NCBI GenBank assembly: GCA_937858165.1 | Contig: CALLZA010000854.1 | Span: 1 to 11,929, forward strand | From: an uncultured Ardenticatenia bacterium | Lineage (GTDB): Bacteria; Chloroflexota; Anaerolineae; Promineifilales; Promineifilaceae | Direction of reading: 5' to 3' | DNA length: 11,929 nt | Shown here: positions 1-9,757 of the stretch, in pieces | Position numbering within the stretch: the stretch's first letter is position 1 | How the letters are laid out: every line of letters starts with the position of its first letter | Notes under the pieces: generated by a model | Seen by the model: the letters and a program-made list of their open reading frames with translations, nothing else | What the model was told of the DNA's origin: nothing | The model's database searches: none | Program-made: the position numbers and the translations under genes

Positions 1-148
1 CGTACCCCGGCACCGGCCCGGTGTTTGCCGCCACTACTGTGGTTTCGCCCGAGGCTGCCAGCACCACGCGCAGGATTTCTTCGCCTTGGGCCTGATTGGC
101 GGCTTTGTGGTCGTCCGTGTCGTCCGGAAATTGTTTGAAACCCGGCAA
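1..148 (-). CDS. possible partial protein running off the left edge
   Basis: On the minus strand one frame is open from within the mcrB upstream region to the left edge. Its residues look protein-like: an acidic and polar stretch (FPDDTDDHKAANQAQGEE), then an alternating hydrophobic run (ILRVVLAASGETTVVAANTG) and a Gly/Pro end at the edge. The other five frames in this stretch read as Arg/Pro-rich shadow sequence or contain stops. No ATG lies in the frame; the TTG at 146-148 is a possible start but has no convincing ribosome binding site, so the start is a guess. If real, the gene is divergent from mcrB. I do not recognise the family, and too little is present to assign a function. Confidence 0.3.
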   Translation of the reverse strand, partial: MPGFKQFPDDTDDHKAANQAQGEEILRVVLAASGETTVVAANTGPVPGY

Positions 149-244
149 CCGCCCGCGGGTGCGATCCGCCGCCTCGGCGGGTGCAGGGGTGCCCCGCGTT
201 TTGCCCGTCCGGCGCCCACCGGCCGGCGGAGTATGCGGCTGAAT

Positions 245-249
245 AGGGG
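245..249 (+). promoter_or_regulatory. ribosome binding site of the mcrB-like gene
   Basis: AGGGG lies 7 bases before the ATG at 257. This decides the start: the frame is open further upstream, with ATGs at 86 and 233, but residues before 257 are Arg/Pro/Gly-rich shadow-like sequence with no good Shine-Dalgarno. Confidence 0.55.
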
Positions 250-256
250 TACCTGG

Positions 257-1552
257 ATGGCAACCGACACCTCGGCCCGGCGCGGCGTCTTGCAACTGGC
301 GGCGCTCATCGAGCCGATGGAACGCGCCTTTCCCTTCCGGCACGGCGAGCCGTTTGCGCGCGCCGACAACCGGCTGGCCGTCTTCGCCATCCCGCTGGCG
401 ACGGCCAGGGCGTGGCCGGAAGAGCTGGATGTTGTCTATAAGGAGAGCCTGCTGGTCATGGCCGAGCGCTTCGGCAGCTACGGGCCGTCGCCCCACCGCC
501 GCGCCCATCAGGTGGAGCTGTTTCAAGCGCTCTTCGACCGGGCCGAACGGGAACGCCTTTTCGCCGCCGGTCTGCCCATCCCCCAGAGCCGGAGCCGGGG
601 CGATGACCCGCAGTCGCCCGCCAGACCCCCGCCCGCTGTCCACGAGCCGGCCGTCCAATGGACGGTGGCTGAACGACGGTCGCAGCCCTACACCCGGGAC
701 GACTTCCTGCGCGCGACGTATGTGACCGAGCCGATGGCCGATGAGCTGCACGACCTGCTGCTGGGAAACAAACAGCTCATCCTCTACGGCCCGCCGGGCA
801 CGGGCAAAACCCACGTCGCCCGCGCGCTGGGGCGTTGGCTAACTGGGCTGGCCGACCCGCCCCCGGAACGGCTGACGGTCATCCAGTTTCACCCGGCCTA
901 CAGCTATGAGGAGTTCATCGAAGGCATCCGCCCGCAGAGCCGCCAGTCGGGCGGGCGCTACCACGTCGACTACCCGGCGCGTCCCGGCGTCTTCGTCCGC
1001 TTCTGTCAACAGGCGGCACGGGTGGACGGAGCGTGCATCTTCGTCATCGACGAGATCAACCGCGGCAACATCGCGCGTATCTTCGGCGAGTTGATGTTGC
1101 TGCTGGAGTACCGCGACGAAGCCGTGCCGTTGCCCTACTCCGGCAACCGCTTTCGCATTCCGCCCAACGTCTACCTGATTGGCACGATGAACACGGCCGA
1201 TCGCTCCATTGCCCTGGTCGATTTCGCCCTGCGCCGCCGCTTCCACTTCTTCCGCTTCGACGCTGACCCTGACCTGCTCGACCGTTGGCTGGCCGGCCGG
1301 CCGTCGCCCTTGCCCTATCTCAGCGCGCTCTATCGGCGGTTAGCGACGGAGGCGGTCGACGACCGCGACTACGCCATCGGTCCCAGCGCCTTCATGCGCG
1401 ACCTGGACGAGGCCGGGCTGTCGCGCCTCTGGCGGCGCAGCGTCATGCCCTATCTGGAGGAGTACTACGTCGACCAGCCGGCGCGGGCGCAACTGTGGGC
1501 CTGGGACGGCGAGTTGGTGCGCGGCGTGCGCGAGCGACGCGATGGCGACTGA
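257..1552 (+). CDS. mcrB: McrB-like AAA+ GTPase of a type IV restriction system
   Basis: This is a 431-residue motor subunit. In the known family McrB binds modified DNA through its N-terminal domain, forms rings, hydrolyses GTP and drives the McrC nuclease. Seen here: Walker A GPPGTGKT at residues 178-185, the family block IQFHPAYSYEEFIEGIRP at about 209-226, Walker B IFVIDEINRGN at 261-271, the McrB-type sensor/GTPase signature MNTADRS at 311-317, and ALRRRF at 324-329. The C-terminal region ending PYLEEYY resembles the McrB lid. The first ~150 residues (to a Pro-rich linker at about 112-130) do not resemble the DUF3578 DNA-binding domain of E. coli McrB and are unassigned, so the target modification is unknown. 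The start at 257 was chosen for its ribosome binding site. The gene overlaps mcrC by 11 bp, so the two are surely co-transcribed. A related McrB-type ATPase with other nucleotide preference cannot be excluded. Confidence 0.92.
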   Translation: MATDTSARRGVLQLAALIEPMERAFPFRHGEPFARADNRLAVFAIPLATARAWPEELDVVYKESLLVMAERFGSYGPSPHRRAHQVELFQALFDRAERERLFAAGLPIPQSRSRGDDPQSPARPPPAVHEPAVQWTVAERRSQPYTRDDFLRATYVTEPMADELHDLLLGNKQLILYGPPGTGKTHVARALGRWLTGLADPPPERLTVIQFHPAYSYEEFIEGIRPQSRQSGGRYHVDYPARPGVFVRFCQQAARVDGACIFVIDEINRGNIARIFGELMLLLEYRDEAVPLPYSGNRFRIPPNVYLIGTMNTADRSIALVDFALRRRFHFFRFDADPDLLDRWLAGRPSPLPYLSALYRRLATEAVDDRDYAIGPSAFMRDLDEAGLSRLWRRSVMPYLEEYYVDQPARAQLWAWDGELVRGVRERRDGD

Positions 1553-2741
1553 GCCCGTCGAGCTGCGGCTGGTCGAGAACGAGACGCTGCGCACGGCCGA
1601 CCTCACTGCGCCCCAGGCAGCCCTGCTGCGCGAGCGCTATGGCGACCACGTCACAGTGCAGCCCGACTGGGAGCCGGGTGTGTTCGTCCTGACGGCCCGG
1701 CAAAGCGTCGGCGTCATCGCTCTCGACGGCCTGCGCCTGCGCATCGCGCCGAAAGTGCCGCTGACCAACCTCTTCTACATGCTGACCTACGCCTATGACC
1801 TGCCGCTCTTTCGCGACGAGATCGCGCCGCTGGTGGTGGGCGATGATCTGTTCGAGTTCCTGGTGGAGATGTTCGTCCGCCAGGTTGACGGGCTGGCCCG
1901 GCAGGGCATTTATCGCGGGTATGTGGAGCTTGAGGAGAACGCAGCCACCTTGCGCGGCCGGCTGCTGTTGGGCGAGCACCTGCGGCGCAACGCCAACCAG
2001 CCGGCGCGCTTTGCCCAACGCTTCAACGACTTCACGGCCGATCTGCTGGAGAATCGCATCCTGAAGGCGGCGCTGTGGCAACTGGGCGGCGCTATCTACG
2101 ATCGCCCCGAACTGCGCCGGCGCGTGCGGCGGGCGCTGTCGGCTTTCTCCGGTGTGACGCTGGTCGACGCGCGGACGGCGGCGCGCGCGCCCGTGGTCTA
2201 TACGCGACTGAACGCGCGCTACCGCACGCCGATCAACCTGGCGCAGTTGTTTCTGCGTTACCTGTCGCTGGAGGGGCACGCCGGCGGCGCGCCCTTCATG
2301 GCCTATCTGCTGCCGATGGCCGAGGTGTTCGAGCGCTTCGTGGCCCGCTACCTGGCCCAGCAGTTCGCGGCCCATCCACGGATCAGCGTCCGCGCCCAGG
2401 AGTCGATCTGGCTGGACGAGGCGCTGCGCGAGAAGGGGCGACTGGACATTCTGCTACGCTGGGCGGGGCGGCCGGTTCTGATCGTGGACACGAAGTACAA
2501 GACATTCGACGGCGCTCCGGCCGAAACCGACCGCAACCAGATGTTCATGTACGGCCACGCTTTGGGGGTTGGGCGGGCGCTGCTGGCCTACGCCGACGAG
2601 CGGGCCGTCGCCTATGAGGCGAGGTTCCCCGGCATGACGTTGACGGCGCGGTCGCTGGCCCTGAACGGGTCGTTGGACGACTTTCGCCAACGCTGCCGGG
2701 CGTTTGCGCTGGGGCTGGTTGATAGCCTGACGAGTTCGTAG
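1542..2741 (+). CDS. mcrC: McrC-like nuclease subunit of a type IV restriction system
   Basis: This 399-residue protein is the likely cleavage subunit that the McrB ring activates. Seen here: an N-terminal region with the McrC-type blocks VGVIALDGLRLRIAPKVP (about 56-73) and NLFYMLTYAYDL (76-87), a middle domain with LRGRLLLGEHLRRN (137-150) and NRILKAAL (171-178), then LLPMAEVFERFV (256-267). The PD-(D/E)XK nuclease core follows, with Asp302 in RLDILL and the Asp316-x-Lys318 pair in LIVDTKYK. The block QMFMYGHA (333-340) is the usual motif after the core. Catalytic residues therefore look intact. The ATG lies inside the end of mcrB (11-bp overlap) without a good Shine-Dalgarno, suggesting translational coupling. 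Length is near that of E. coli McrC (about 350 residues) with a slightly longer C-terminus. No methyltransferase gene lies beside it, as expected for type IV. Confidence 0.93.
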   Translation: MATEPVELRLVENETLRTADLTAPQAALLRERYGDHVTVQPDWEPGVFVLTARQSVGVIALDGLRLRIAPKVPLTNLFYMLTYAYDLPLFRDEIAPLVVGDDLFEFLVEMFVRQVDGLARQGIYRGYVELEENAATLRGRLLLGEHLRRNANQPARFAQRFNDFTADLLENRILKAALWQLGGAIYDRPELRRRVRRALSAFSGVTLVDARTAARAPVVYTRLNARYRTPINLAQLFLRYLSLEGHAGGAPFMAYLLPMAEVFERFVARYLAQQFAAHPRISVRAQESIWLDEALREKGRLDILLRWAGRPVLIVDTKYKTFDGAPAETDRNQMFMYGHALGVGRALLAYADERAVAYEARFPGMTLTARSLALNGSLDDFRQRCRAFALGLVDSLTSS

Positions 2742-2786
2742 TCGAGCGCTTTAGCGCGTTCTTCGGCCCGCGCTGAAGCGCTCGAC
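2741..2786. terminator. bidirectional hairpin terminator between mcrC and the lipoprotein gene
   Basis: Arms 2741-2758 and 2769-2786 pair over 18 positions, with one G-U wobble, around a 10-base loop. The left arm begins on the last base of the mcrC stop codon. The right arm is 11 bases past the stop of the convergent lipoprotein gene, so it can end both transcripts. There is no long T run, so termination strength is inferred from the stem only. Confidence 0.65.
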
Positions 2787-2797
2787 TGCGCACGTTT

Positions 2798-3148
2798 TCA
2801 CGGGCGGCAGTCGCCGCGGGTGGTGTAGTCGGTGTCGTCGACGCGGATCCACACCCCGTCGAGGGCTAGCTGGTACCACAGGCCGCCGTCGTCGCGCAGG
2901 GTGATGGCCTGGACAGCCTCCACCTCACCGGCCGGAACCTCGCCGTTGGTGGGCGTCTCCGCGTCGGGGTTCAGGCGGGCGGGCACGGCCGCCGCCAGGA
3001 TCAGAAAGCACTCGTCGTCGCCGAAGGCGCGGGCGGTGATGGCGTCGGGGTCAACCAGTTCCGGGGCGACGGCCATGCCTTGCGCGCCGCAGGCGGCGAG
3101 GAAGAGCAAGAGAAACATCAGAAGTGTCGGGCGACGAAGCTTGTGCAT
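2798..3148 (-). CDS. small lipoprotein with an SH3-like domain
   Basis: This is a 116-residue exported protein. Residues 1-20 form a lipoprotein signal: basic start (HKLRR), hydrophobic core (LLMFLLLF) and lipobox LAAC with Cys20 as the lipidated residue. The rest resembles a bacterial SH3b domain: Cys47, a PARLNPDAETPTNGEVPAGE stretch in the place of the usual 'R-x-G-P' loop and its following strand, then GGLWYQLALDGVWIRV and Cys114. Cys47 and Cys114 probably form a disulfide. SH3b domains often bind cell-wall peptides or mediate protein contacts; the role here is not known. The ATG at 3148 was chosen over one at 3169 because GGAG lies 5 bases before it and the signal peptide then starts correctly. 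It is convergent to mcrC and divergent from the DUF2283 gene. Confidence 0.75.
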   Translation of the reverse strand: MHKLRRPTLLMFLLLFLAACGAQGMAVAPELVDPDAITARAFGDDECFLILAAAVPARLNPDAETPTNGEVPAGEVEAVQAITLRDDGGLWYQLALDGVWIRVDDTDYTTRGDCRP

Positions 3149-3160
3149 TGTCACTCCATG

Positions 3161-3177
3161 AGTAAGCACATCTTACT
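3161..3177. promoter_or_regulatory. inverted repeat between divergent genes, possible operator
   Basis: AGTAAG (3161-3166) and CTTACT (3172-3177) form a perfect 6-bp inverted repeat with a 5-base spacer. It lies in the 50-bp gap between the lipoprotein start and the DUF2283 start, and a TATGAT that could be a -10 box follows at 3178-3183. Operator function is inference from position and symmetry. Confidence 0.3.
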
Positions 3178-3198
3178 TATGATGAGGAGGCCGATGTG

Positions 3199-3327
3199 AT
3201 GTACATTAATTTCCGCCGTCCTAGTATCGCTGCCGATAGCGAACTAAGAGAAGACGACGTTATCGTTCGCTATGATGACCAGGACGAAATCCTAGGCTTT
3301 ACCATCCTGCACGCCACACAGCGTTAG
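3199..3327 (+). CDS. DUF2283-family small protein
   Basis: This is a 42-residue protein. The second half, DDVIVRYDDQDEILGFTILHAT (residues 19-40), fits the DUF2283 pattern of an acidic beta hairpin followed by 'G-x-x-I-L-x-A'. The family has no proven general role; members are often found beside DUF4258-type proteins and have been suggested to be antitoxin-like, but no such partner is seen here. A very strong Shine-Dalgarno, GAGGAGG at 3184-3190, sits 8 bases before the ATG, which supports real translation despite the short length. An ATG at 3194 is out of frame and stops at once. The gene is shorter than most DUF2283 proteins at its N-terminus. It is convergent with metH, with a shared hairpin between them. 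Confidence 0.7.
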   Translation: MYINFRRPSIAADSELREDDVIVRYDDQDEILGFTILHATQR

Positions 3328-3380
3328 ACGAGCACAGGGTTAAACGCGCAGGCCGACGCGCATTTAACCTCTGTGCTCGT
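3328..3380. terminator. long hairpin between DUF2283 gene and metH, bidirectional terminator
   Basis: Arms 3328-3349 and 3358-3380 pair over about 21 bp with one single-base bulge and one mismatch. The element starts on the base after the DUF2283 stop codon and ends 2 bases from the metH stop, filling the whole convergent gap. Its position and symmetry indicate a terminator for both genes. Confidence 0.7.
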
Positions 3381-3382
3381 AC

Positions 3383-7102
<3,720 letters not shown>

Positions 7103-7112
7103 AGTTGCCAAC

Positions 7113-7139
7113 AAAAAAGCCTCTCACGATGAGAGGCTT
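7113..7139 (-). terminator. attenuator terminator of the metH SAM riboswitch
   Basis: On the minus strand a GC-rich stem (about 7 bp plus A-U extension, arms 7131-7139 and 7117-7125, 5-base loop) is followed by six T (7118-7113). This is a clear intrinsic terminator. Its 3' arm contains GAGAGG, which is also the only Shine-Dalgarno-like sequence before the possible TTG start at 7114, so the hairpin may hide a ribosome site as well. Confidence 0.9.
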
Positions 7140-7155
7140 GCTAAGAGACAGTCCA

Positions 7156-7262
7156 CTCTCATCTGCCAGAGAGCGCCATCGCCCCCTGCCGGAATTGGCA
7201 CCTGCCGTTAGGCGGTTGCCGAGGTATCGCCGGGCCGGTTCCCTCCACCTCTCTTGATGAGT
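7156..7262 (-). promoter_or_regulatory. SAM-I (S-box) riboswitch upstream of metH
   Basis: Read on the minus strand, the leader has the conserved S-box features in order: P1 5' strand CTCATC (7261-7256), AGAGAGGTGGAGGGA, the CCGGCCC and CGGCAACC blocks, AGGTGCCAATTCC, and the closing P1 strand GATGAG (7163-7158). The longer form GATGAGAG (7163-7156) is perfectly complementary to CTCTCATC in the terminator's 5' arm and loop (7135-7128). This gives a classic switch: without SAM an antiterminator forms; with SAM, P1 forms and the terminator folds. The known regulon of this class is methionine and SAM synthesis, which fits metH. Confidence 0.95.
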
Positions 7263-7291
7263 ATACGGTTGTTATCTGACTAAGTGCCTGA

Positions 7292-7320
7292 AGGTTAGTC
7301 CATTCGGGCGATTGTGTCAA
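7292..7320 (-). promoter_or_regulatory. sigma70-like promoter of metH
   Basis: On the minus strand a consensus -35 TTGACA (7320-7315) is separated by 17 bases from TAACCT (7297-7292), a moderate -10. Transcription would start about 20-25 bases before the riboswitch, which is a normal distance. The -10 match is weak, so the call rests on the -35, the spacing and the position. Confidence 0.55.
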
Positions 7321-7338
7321 ATGGCGATTCGTGATACG

Positions 7339-7366
7339 GCGCGTTCTTCGGAAGGGAAGAACGCGC
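7339..7366 (-). terminator. hairpin downstream of the first paralogue gene
   Basis: A perfect 11-bp stem (7339-7349 with 7356-7366, 6-base loop) lies just after the stop codon of the 7378-8703 gene and before the metH promoter. There is no T run. The left arm shares the 13-mer GCGCGTTCTTCGG with the hairpin after mcrC (2754-2766). Confidence 0.6.
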
Positions 7367-7377
7367 TAATACGAACC

Positions 7378-8703
7378 CTAGGGCCAGCCGTACTGCTGCC
7401 AGCCGTCGAAGGTTCCGCCCGGCTCGACGATGACCACCGTATAGTGGATGTCCAGCGGATACCAGTTGGCCGGGTCTTCGCCGCTCCAGTTGAAGTCGTT
7501 CTTGTTGCTGACGGGTTTCCCTTTCGCGTTGCGGACCACGAAGCCGTGCTTCCAGCGCGGCTGGCTCCAGTCGATGGGCGGGCTGCCGTTGATCTGGTTC
7601 AAATCGGCCAGCGGCAGTTGCCAGGATAGAACCGTGCCCGGAATTCCCGGCACGAGGCGGTTGGGGCTGCACTCCTCGGCGTAGACGGGCGTCTGCTGCC
7701 AGAAGCACCAGCCGAGCTTCATACCCGGTTGCACCACCGGGATGCTGAAGATGTGGGCCCGGAAGTGGAGGGTGCCGCCCACGAAGCGGGTCATGTCGCC
7801 GTTGGCGGCGGGGCGTACGGGCTTGTCCTGGGCGAAGCCGCTGTCACCGATGATGACCGTTCGATCCCAGTTGAAGACCAGCATTTCGTCGCCGTTGCCC
7901 AGCGACGGCATGGGCGTGGCCGTGCCGCTGATGCGTGTCAGCGGGCGGGTAGGTGTGGGGCCGATGGCAGTCGCCGTTGGGGTGTGGGTTGGGGTGGCGG
8001 TCGCGGTTGCGGTGGCCGTCGGTGTGCTGGTTGGGGTGGCGCTGGGCGTCGGGGACAACGTCGCCGTGGGGGTGTTGGTCGCCACGGGTGTGGCCGTGGC
8101 CGTCAGGGTAGCCGTGGCCGTGCCCTCCGCGGTCGGTGATGGGGTGGGCGAGGCGTCGGCCGTCATTACCAGCGAAACGGTGTCGAGGTCGAGCGCGACA
8201 AGGTTGCCCTTGGCCAGTCGGAAGCGCAACCGCCCCTGACCGGCCGATGGCAGGAAGTCGGTGGTTGTGAACGCGAGGGTGAACTGTTGCCACTCGGTGG
8301 TCACGTTAACCGTGTGGCTCAGGCCGAGGTTGACGGTAGGATTGCTGCGTTGCACCACAGTGACCTGGACGTTGTGGCCGCCGGGCGAGCGTGCCCAGAA
8401 CGTCAGGCGGTAGGGTGTGTTGGGGGCCAGAGCCAGCCCATCCTGATAGAACTGGCCGCGCACGCTCTTGACGGCGTTGCGCAGATGGGCGGCGGCTCCC
8501 GTTTGGCCGGGGGCGTCGATGGTGGCGACGACCTTATGGCTTGTCCAGCCGTCGCTGCCGCTCTCAAAGTCGCCGTTGACAACCATCTCCGCGCCGCCCG
8601 TCGCCTGGCCCTGGACGGCGACGATGGAGAGGGCCGCGACCAGCAAGGCTGCCAGCCAGCCGAAAGCTGACTTCCGTCCCAATCGATTGTGAATCCTGTT
8701 CAT
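7378..8703 (-). CDS. secreted protein: CBM_4_9-like module, Thr/Pro linker, shared C-terminal domain
   Basis: This is a 441-residue exported protein. Residues 1-33 form a Sec signal (basic start, hydrophobic 14-31, QGQA end). Residues 39-180 resemble a CBM_4_9 jelly-roll carbohydrate-binding module: VVNGDFESGSDGW, LAPNTPYRLTFWARS, WQQFTLAFTT and LDLDTVSLV. A Thr/Pro/Ala linker spans about 184-262. Residues 274-441 are the domain shared with the next three genes: LVFNWD, TLHFRAHIFSIP, MKLGWCFWQ with Cys333 and Cys345, IDW..PRW, PVS, NWSGEDPANWYP and a terminal GWQQYGWP. I do not recognise this C-terminal domain; no catalytic motif is evident. The start has AAGGAG 10 bases upstream. It is the last gene of the four-paralogue run. 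Binding of extracellular polysaccharide is a reasonable inference for the N-terminal module only. Confidence 0.85.
   Translation of the reverse strand: MNRIHNRLGRKSAFGWLAALLVAALSIVAVQGQATGGAEMVVNGDFESGSDGWTSHKVVATIDAPGQTGAAAHLRNAVKSVRGQFYQDGLALAPNTPYRLTFWARSPGGHNVQVTVVQRSNPTVNLGLSHTVNVTTEWQQFTLAFTTTDFLPSAGQGRLRFRLAKGNLVALDLDTVSLVMTADASPTPSPTAEGTATATLTATATPVATNTPTATLSPTPSATPTSTPTATATATATPTHTPTATAIGPTPTRPLTRISGTATPMPSLGNGDEMLVFNWDRTVIIGDSGFAQDKPVRPAANGDMTRFVGGTLHFRAHIFSIPVVQPGMKLGWCFWQQTPVYAEECSPNRLVPGIPGTVLSWQLPLADLNQINGSPPIDWSQPRWKHGFVVRNAKGKPVSNKNDFNWSGEDPANWYPLDIHYTVVIVEPGGTFDGWQQYGWP
7918..8154 (-). repeat. Thr/Pro-rich low-complexity linker coding repeat
   Basis: About 79 codons encode degenerate TPTAT/TATATP-type repeats that join the CBM-like module to the C-terminal domain. 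The DNA is correspondingly repetitive (GGTGTGGG and GTGGCGGTCGC-like units on the plus strand). Such linkers are common in exported proteins and are probable sites of O-glycosylation; they are also prone to misassembly from short reads. Confidence 0.85.
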
Positions 8704-8908
8704 TCGGGTAATGCTCCTTCATCCTGTACAACCACAGTGCGCGATGAAACCGGGCGCAGCGAGTCGGGCACGATGCACTGCATCTCGTGCCGCCTTCCTG
8801 TACAGTATCCTCGGAGCAAGCCTATTCTCGCGCCGGTCGGGGCAGTGACCGACGCTTCCCCCAGAGCCATTTACCATTCCAAGAATACAAGAGAACGGTC
8901 ATTATGTC
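8704..8908 (-). promoter_or_regulatory. upstream region of the 7378-8703 gene with an imperfect palindrome
   Basis: This stretch has no supportable ORF. It holds the Shine-Dalgarno of the following gene (8714-8719) and an imperfect inverted repeat at 8767-8791 (GGCACGATGCA against TGCATCTCGTGCC, 2-base bulge). Two TGTACA hexamers also occur at about 8726 and 8799. I found no convincing -35/-10 pair. Operator function for the palindrome is only a possibility. Confidence 0.3.
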
Positions 8909-8936
8909 AAACGGCGCGGCTCAAGCCGCGCCGTTT
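8909..8936 (-). terminator. second hairpin terminator after the 8989-9651 gene
   Basis: A GC-rich perfect stem (AAACGGCGCGGC with GCCGCGCCGTTT, loop TTGA on the minus strand) ends in three T. It lies 53 bases past the stop codon, behind another hairpin at 8951-8973. Confidence 0.7.
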
Positions 8937-8950
8937 GGGTTAGAGGCCAG

Positions 8951-8973
8951 AGCGCGGGCGGGCAACCCGCGCT
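8951..8973 (-). terminator. first hairpin after the 8989-9651 gene
   Basis: AGCGCGGG (8951-8958) pairs with CCCGCGCT (8966-8973) over 8 bp around a 7-base loop, 16 bases after the stop. Together with the hairpin at 8909-8936 it forms a tandem pair. Confidence 0.5.
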
Positions 8974-8988
8974 ACACGGCCGAGGTCG

Positions 8989-9651
8989 CTAGTTGCTCGA
9001 CCAGCCGTACTTCGTCCAATCCGGCGCGCTGCCGTTGATCACCAGGACGGCGGTGTAGTGGATGTTGAGCGGATACCAGTGAGCCGGGTTCTGGCCGCCC
9101 CAGTTCATGCCCGCCTTCGGGCTGACCGGGCCGTTCGGGCCGCGGACGACAAAACCCGCCTTCCAGCGCGGCAGCGCCCAGTTGATCGCCGCGCCATTGA
9201 TCTTGGCCATGGACTTGAACGACTGGTTCCAGCGCCGCTCGGTGCCGGCGGCCCCGGGAACAGAGTAGTTCTTGGTGCACTCTTCGCCAAAGCGCGGCGA
9301 GTTCTGCCAGAAGCAGAAGCCCAGCTTCATGGACGGCTGGTTCTGGGGGATGCTGAGAACCCGGGCGCGGAAGTAGAGCGTGCCATTGGTCCAATTGATG
9401 GGGCTGAGCCAGTTGCCGTTGGGGTATTTGGTGGCGCTCAGCGGCTTATACTGGGCGAACCCGCCCATAGTCTTCGTGACCGGCTTGTTCCAGTCGAAGA
9501 TGAGCATCTCGGTGGCGTTCGGCGCGGCCGTCTGGGCGCGCAACCGGGTGGGCGCGGCCAGAGCGACGCCCATCAGCATCAGGACGGCCAGAGCCAGGAT
9601 CAGGGCGCGGGCCGCGGCGGACAACGTGCGAGGGGTTGTCGGCTGTGTCAT
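8989..9651 (-). CDS. secreted single-domain paralogue (shared C-terminal domain only)
   Basis: This is a 220-residue exported protein. Residues 1-40 form a signal peptide (hydrophobic 14-33, then APTRLRAQ). Residues 48-220 are the domain shared by the four neighbouring genes: MLIFDWNKPV, GTLYFRARVLSIP, MKLGFCFWQ with Cys113 and Cys125 (11 residues apart), INWALPRWKAGFVV, GPVS, NWGGQNPAHWYP and DWTKYGW. It is closest in spacing and sequence to the 7378-8703 protein (same C-x11-C spacing, PRWK block, YGW end) but lacks the CBM-like module. Function unknown; the conserved aromatic residues and probable disulfide suggest an extracellular beta-rich fold. AAGGAG lies 8 bases before the ATG. Confidence 0.82.
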   Translation of the reverse strand: MTQPTTPRTLSAAARALILALAVLMLMGVALAAPTRLRAQTAAPNATEMLIFDWNKPVTKTMGGFAQYKPLSATKYPNGNWLSPINWTNGTLYFRARVLSIPQNQPSMKLGFCFWQNSPRFGEECTKNYSVPGAAGTERRWNQSFKSMAKINGAAINWALPRWKAGFVVRGPNGPVSPKAGMNWGGQNPAHWYPLNIHYTAVLVINGSAPDWTKYGWSSN

Positions 9652-9681
9652 CTTGCTGTCTCCTTGTTCATTCTGAGTGTC

Positions 9682-9706
9682 GGCGGGCGGCGCTCGGCCG
9701 CCCGCC
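9682..9706 (-). terminator. GC hairpin between the second and third paralogues
   Basis: GGCGGGCGGC (9682-9691) pairs perfectly with GCCGCCCGCC (9697-9706), loop of 5. Its core GCGGGCGGC and partner GCCGCCCGC also form the hairpin at 10486-10514, so the two are copies of one kind of element. Confidence 0.5.
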
Positions 9707-9715
9707 CCAAGAGAG

Positions 9716-9742
9716 GAGCCTCATCGACGGACGACGAGGCTC
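9716..9742 (-). terminator. hairpin terminator after the 9758-10381 gene
   Basis: Arms 9716-9726 and 9732-9742 pair over 11 positions with one mismatch, starting 15 bases after the stop codon. There is no T run. Confidence 0.5.
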
Positions 9743-9757
9743 ATATTGGCCAAGAGG

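Noticed and set aside
86..256. Longer N-terminus for the McrB-like protein (ATG at 86 or 233)
   Set aside because: The added residues are Arg/Pro/Gly-rich and overlap a more protein-like minus-strand frame; the ATG at 257 has a good ribosome binding site.
1443..2375. 310-residue minus-strand open frame opposite mcrC
   Set aside because: Gln/Arg/His-rich shadow of the well-supported mcrC gene.
7378..8703. C-terminal domain as a polysaccharide lyase or other enzyme
   Set aside because: The 'FRA.I.SIP' and 'FWQ' strands loosely recall beta-sandwich lyases, but no conserved catalytic set could be pointed to, so no enzyme function is claimed.
8742..8800. Second riboswitch in the gap before the 7378-8703 gene
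   Set aside because: Only short look-alike strings such as GATGAAACCGGGC occur; the S-box core blocks and a matching P1 are absent.
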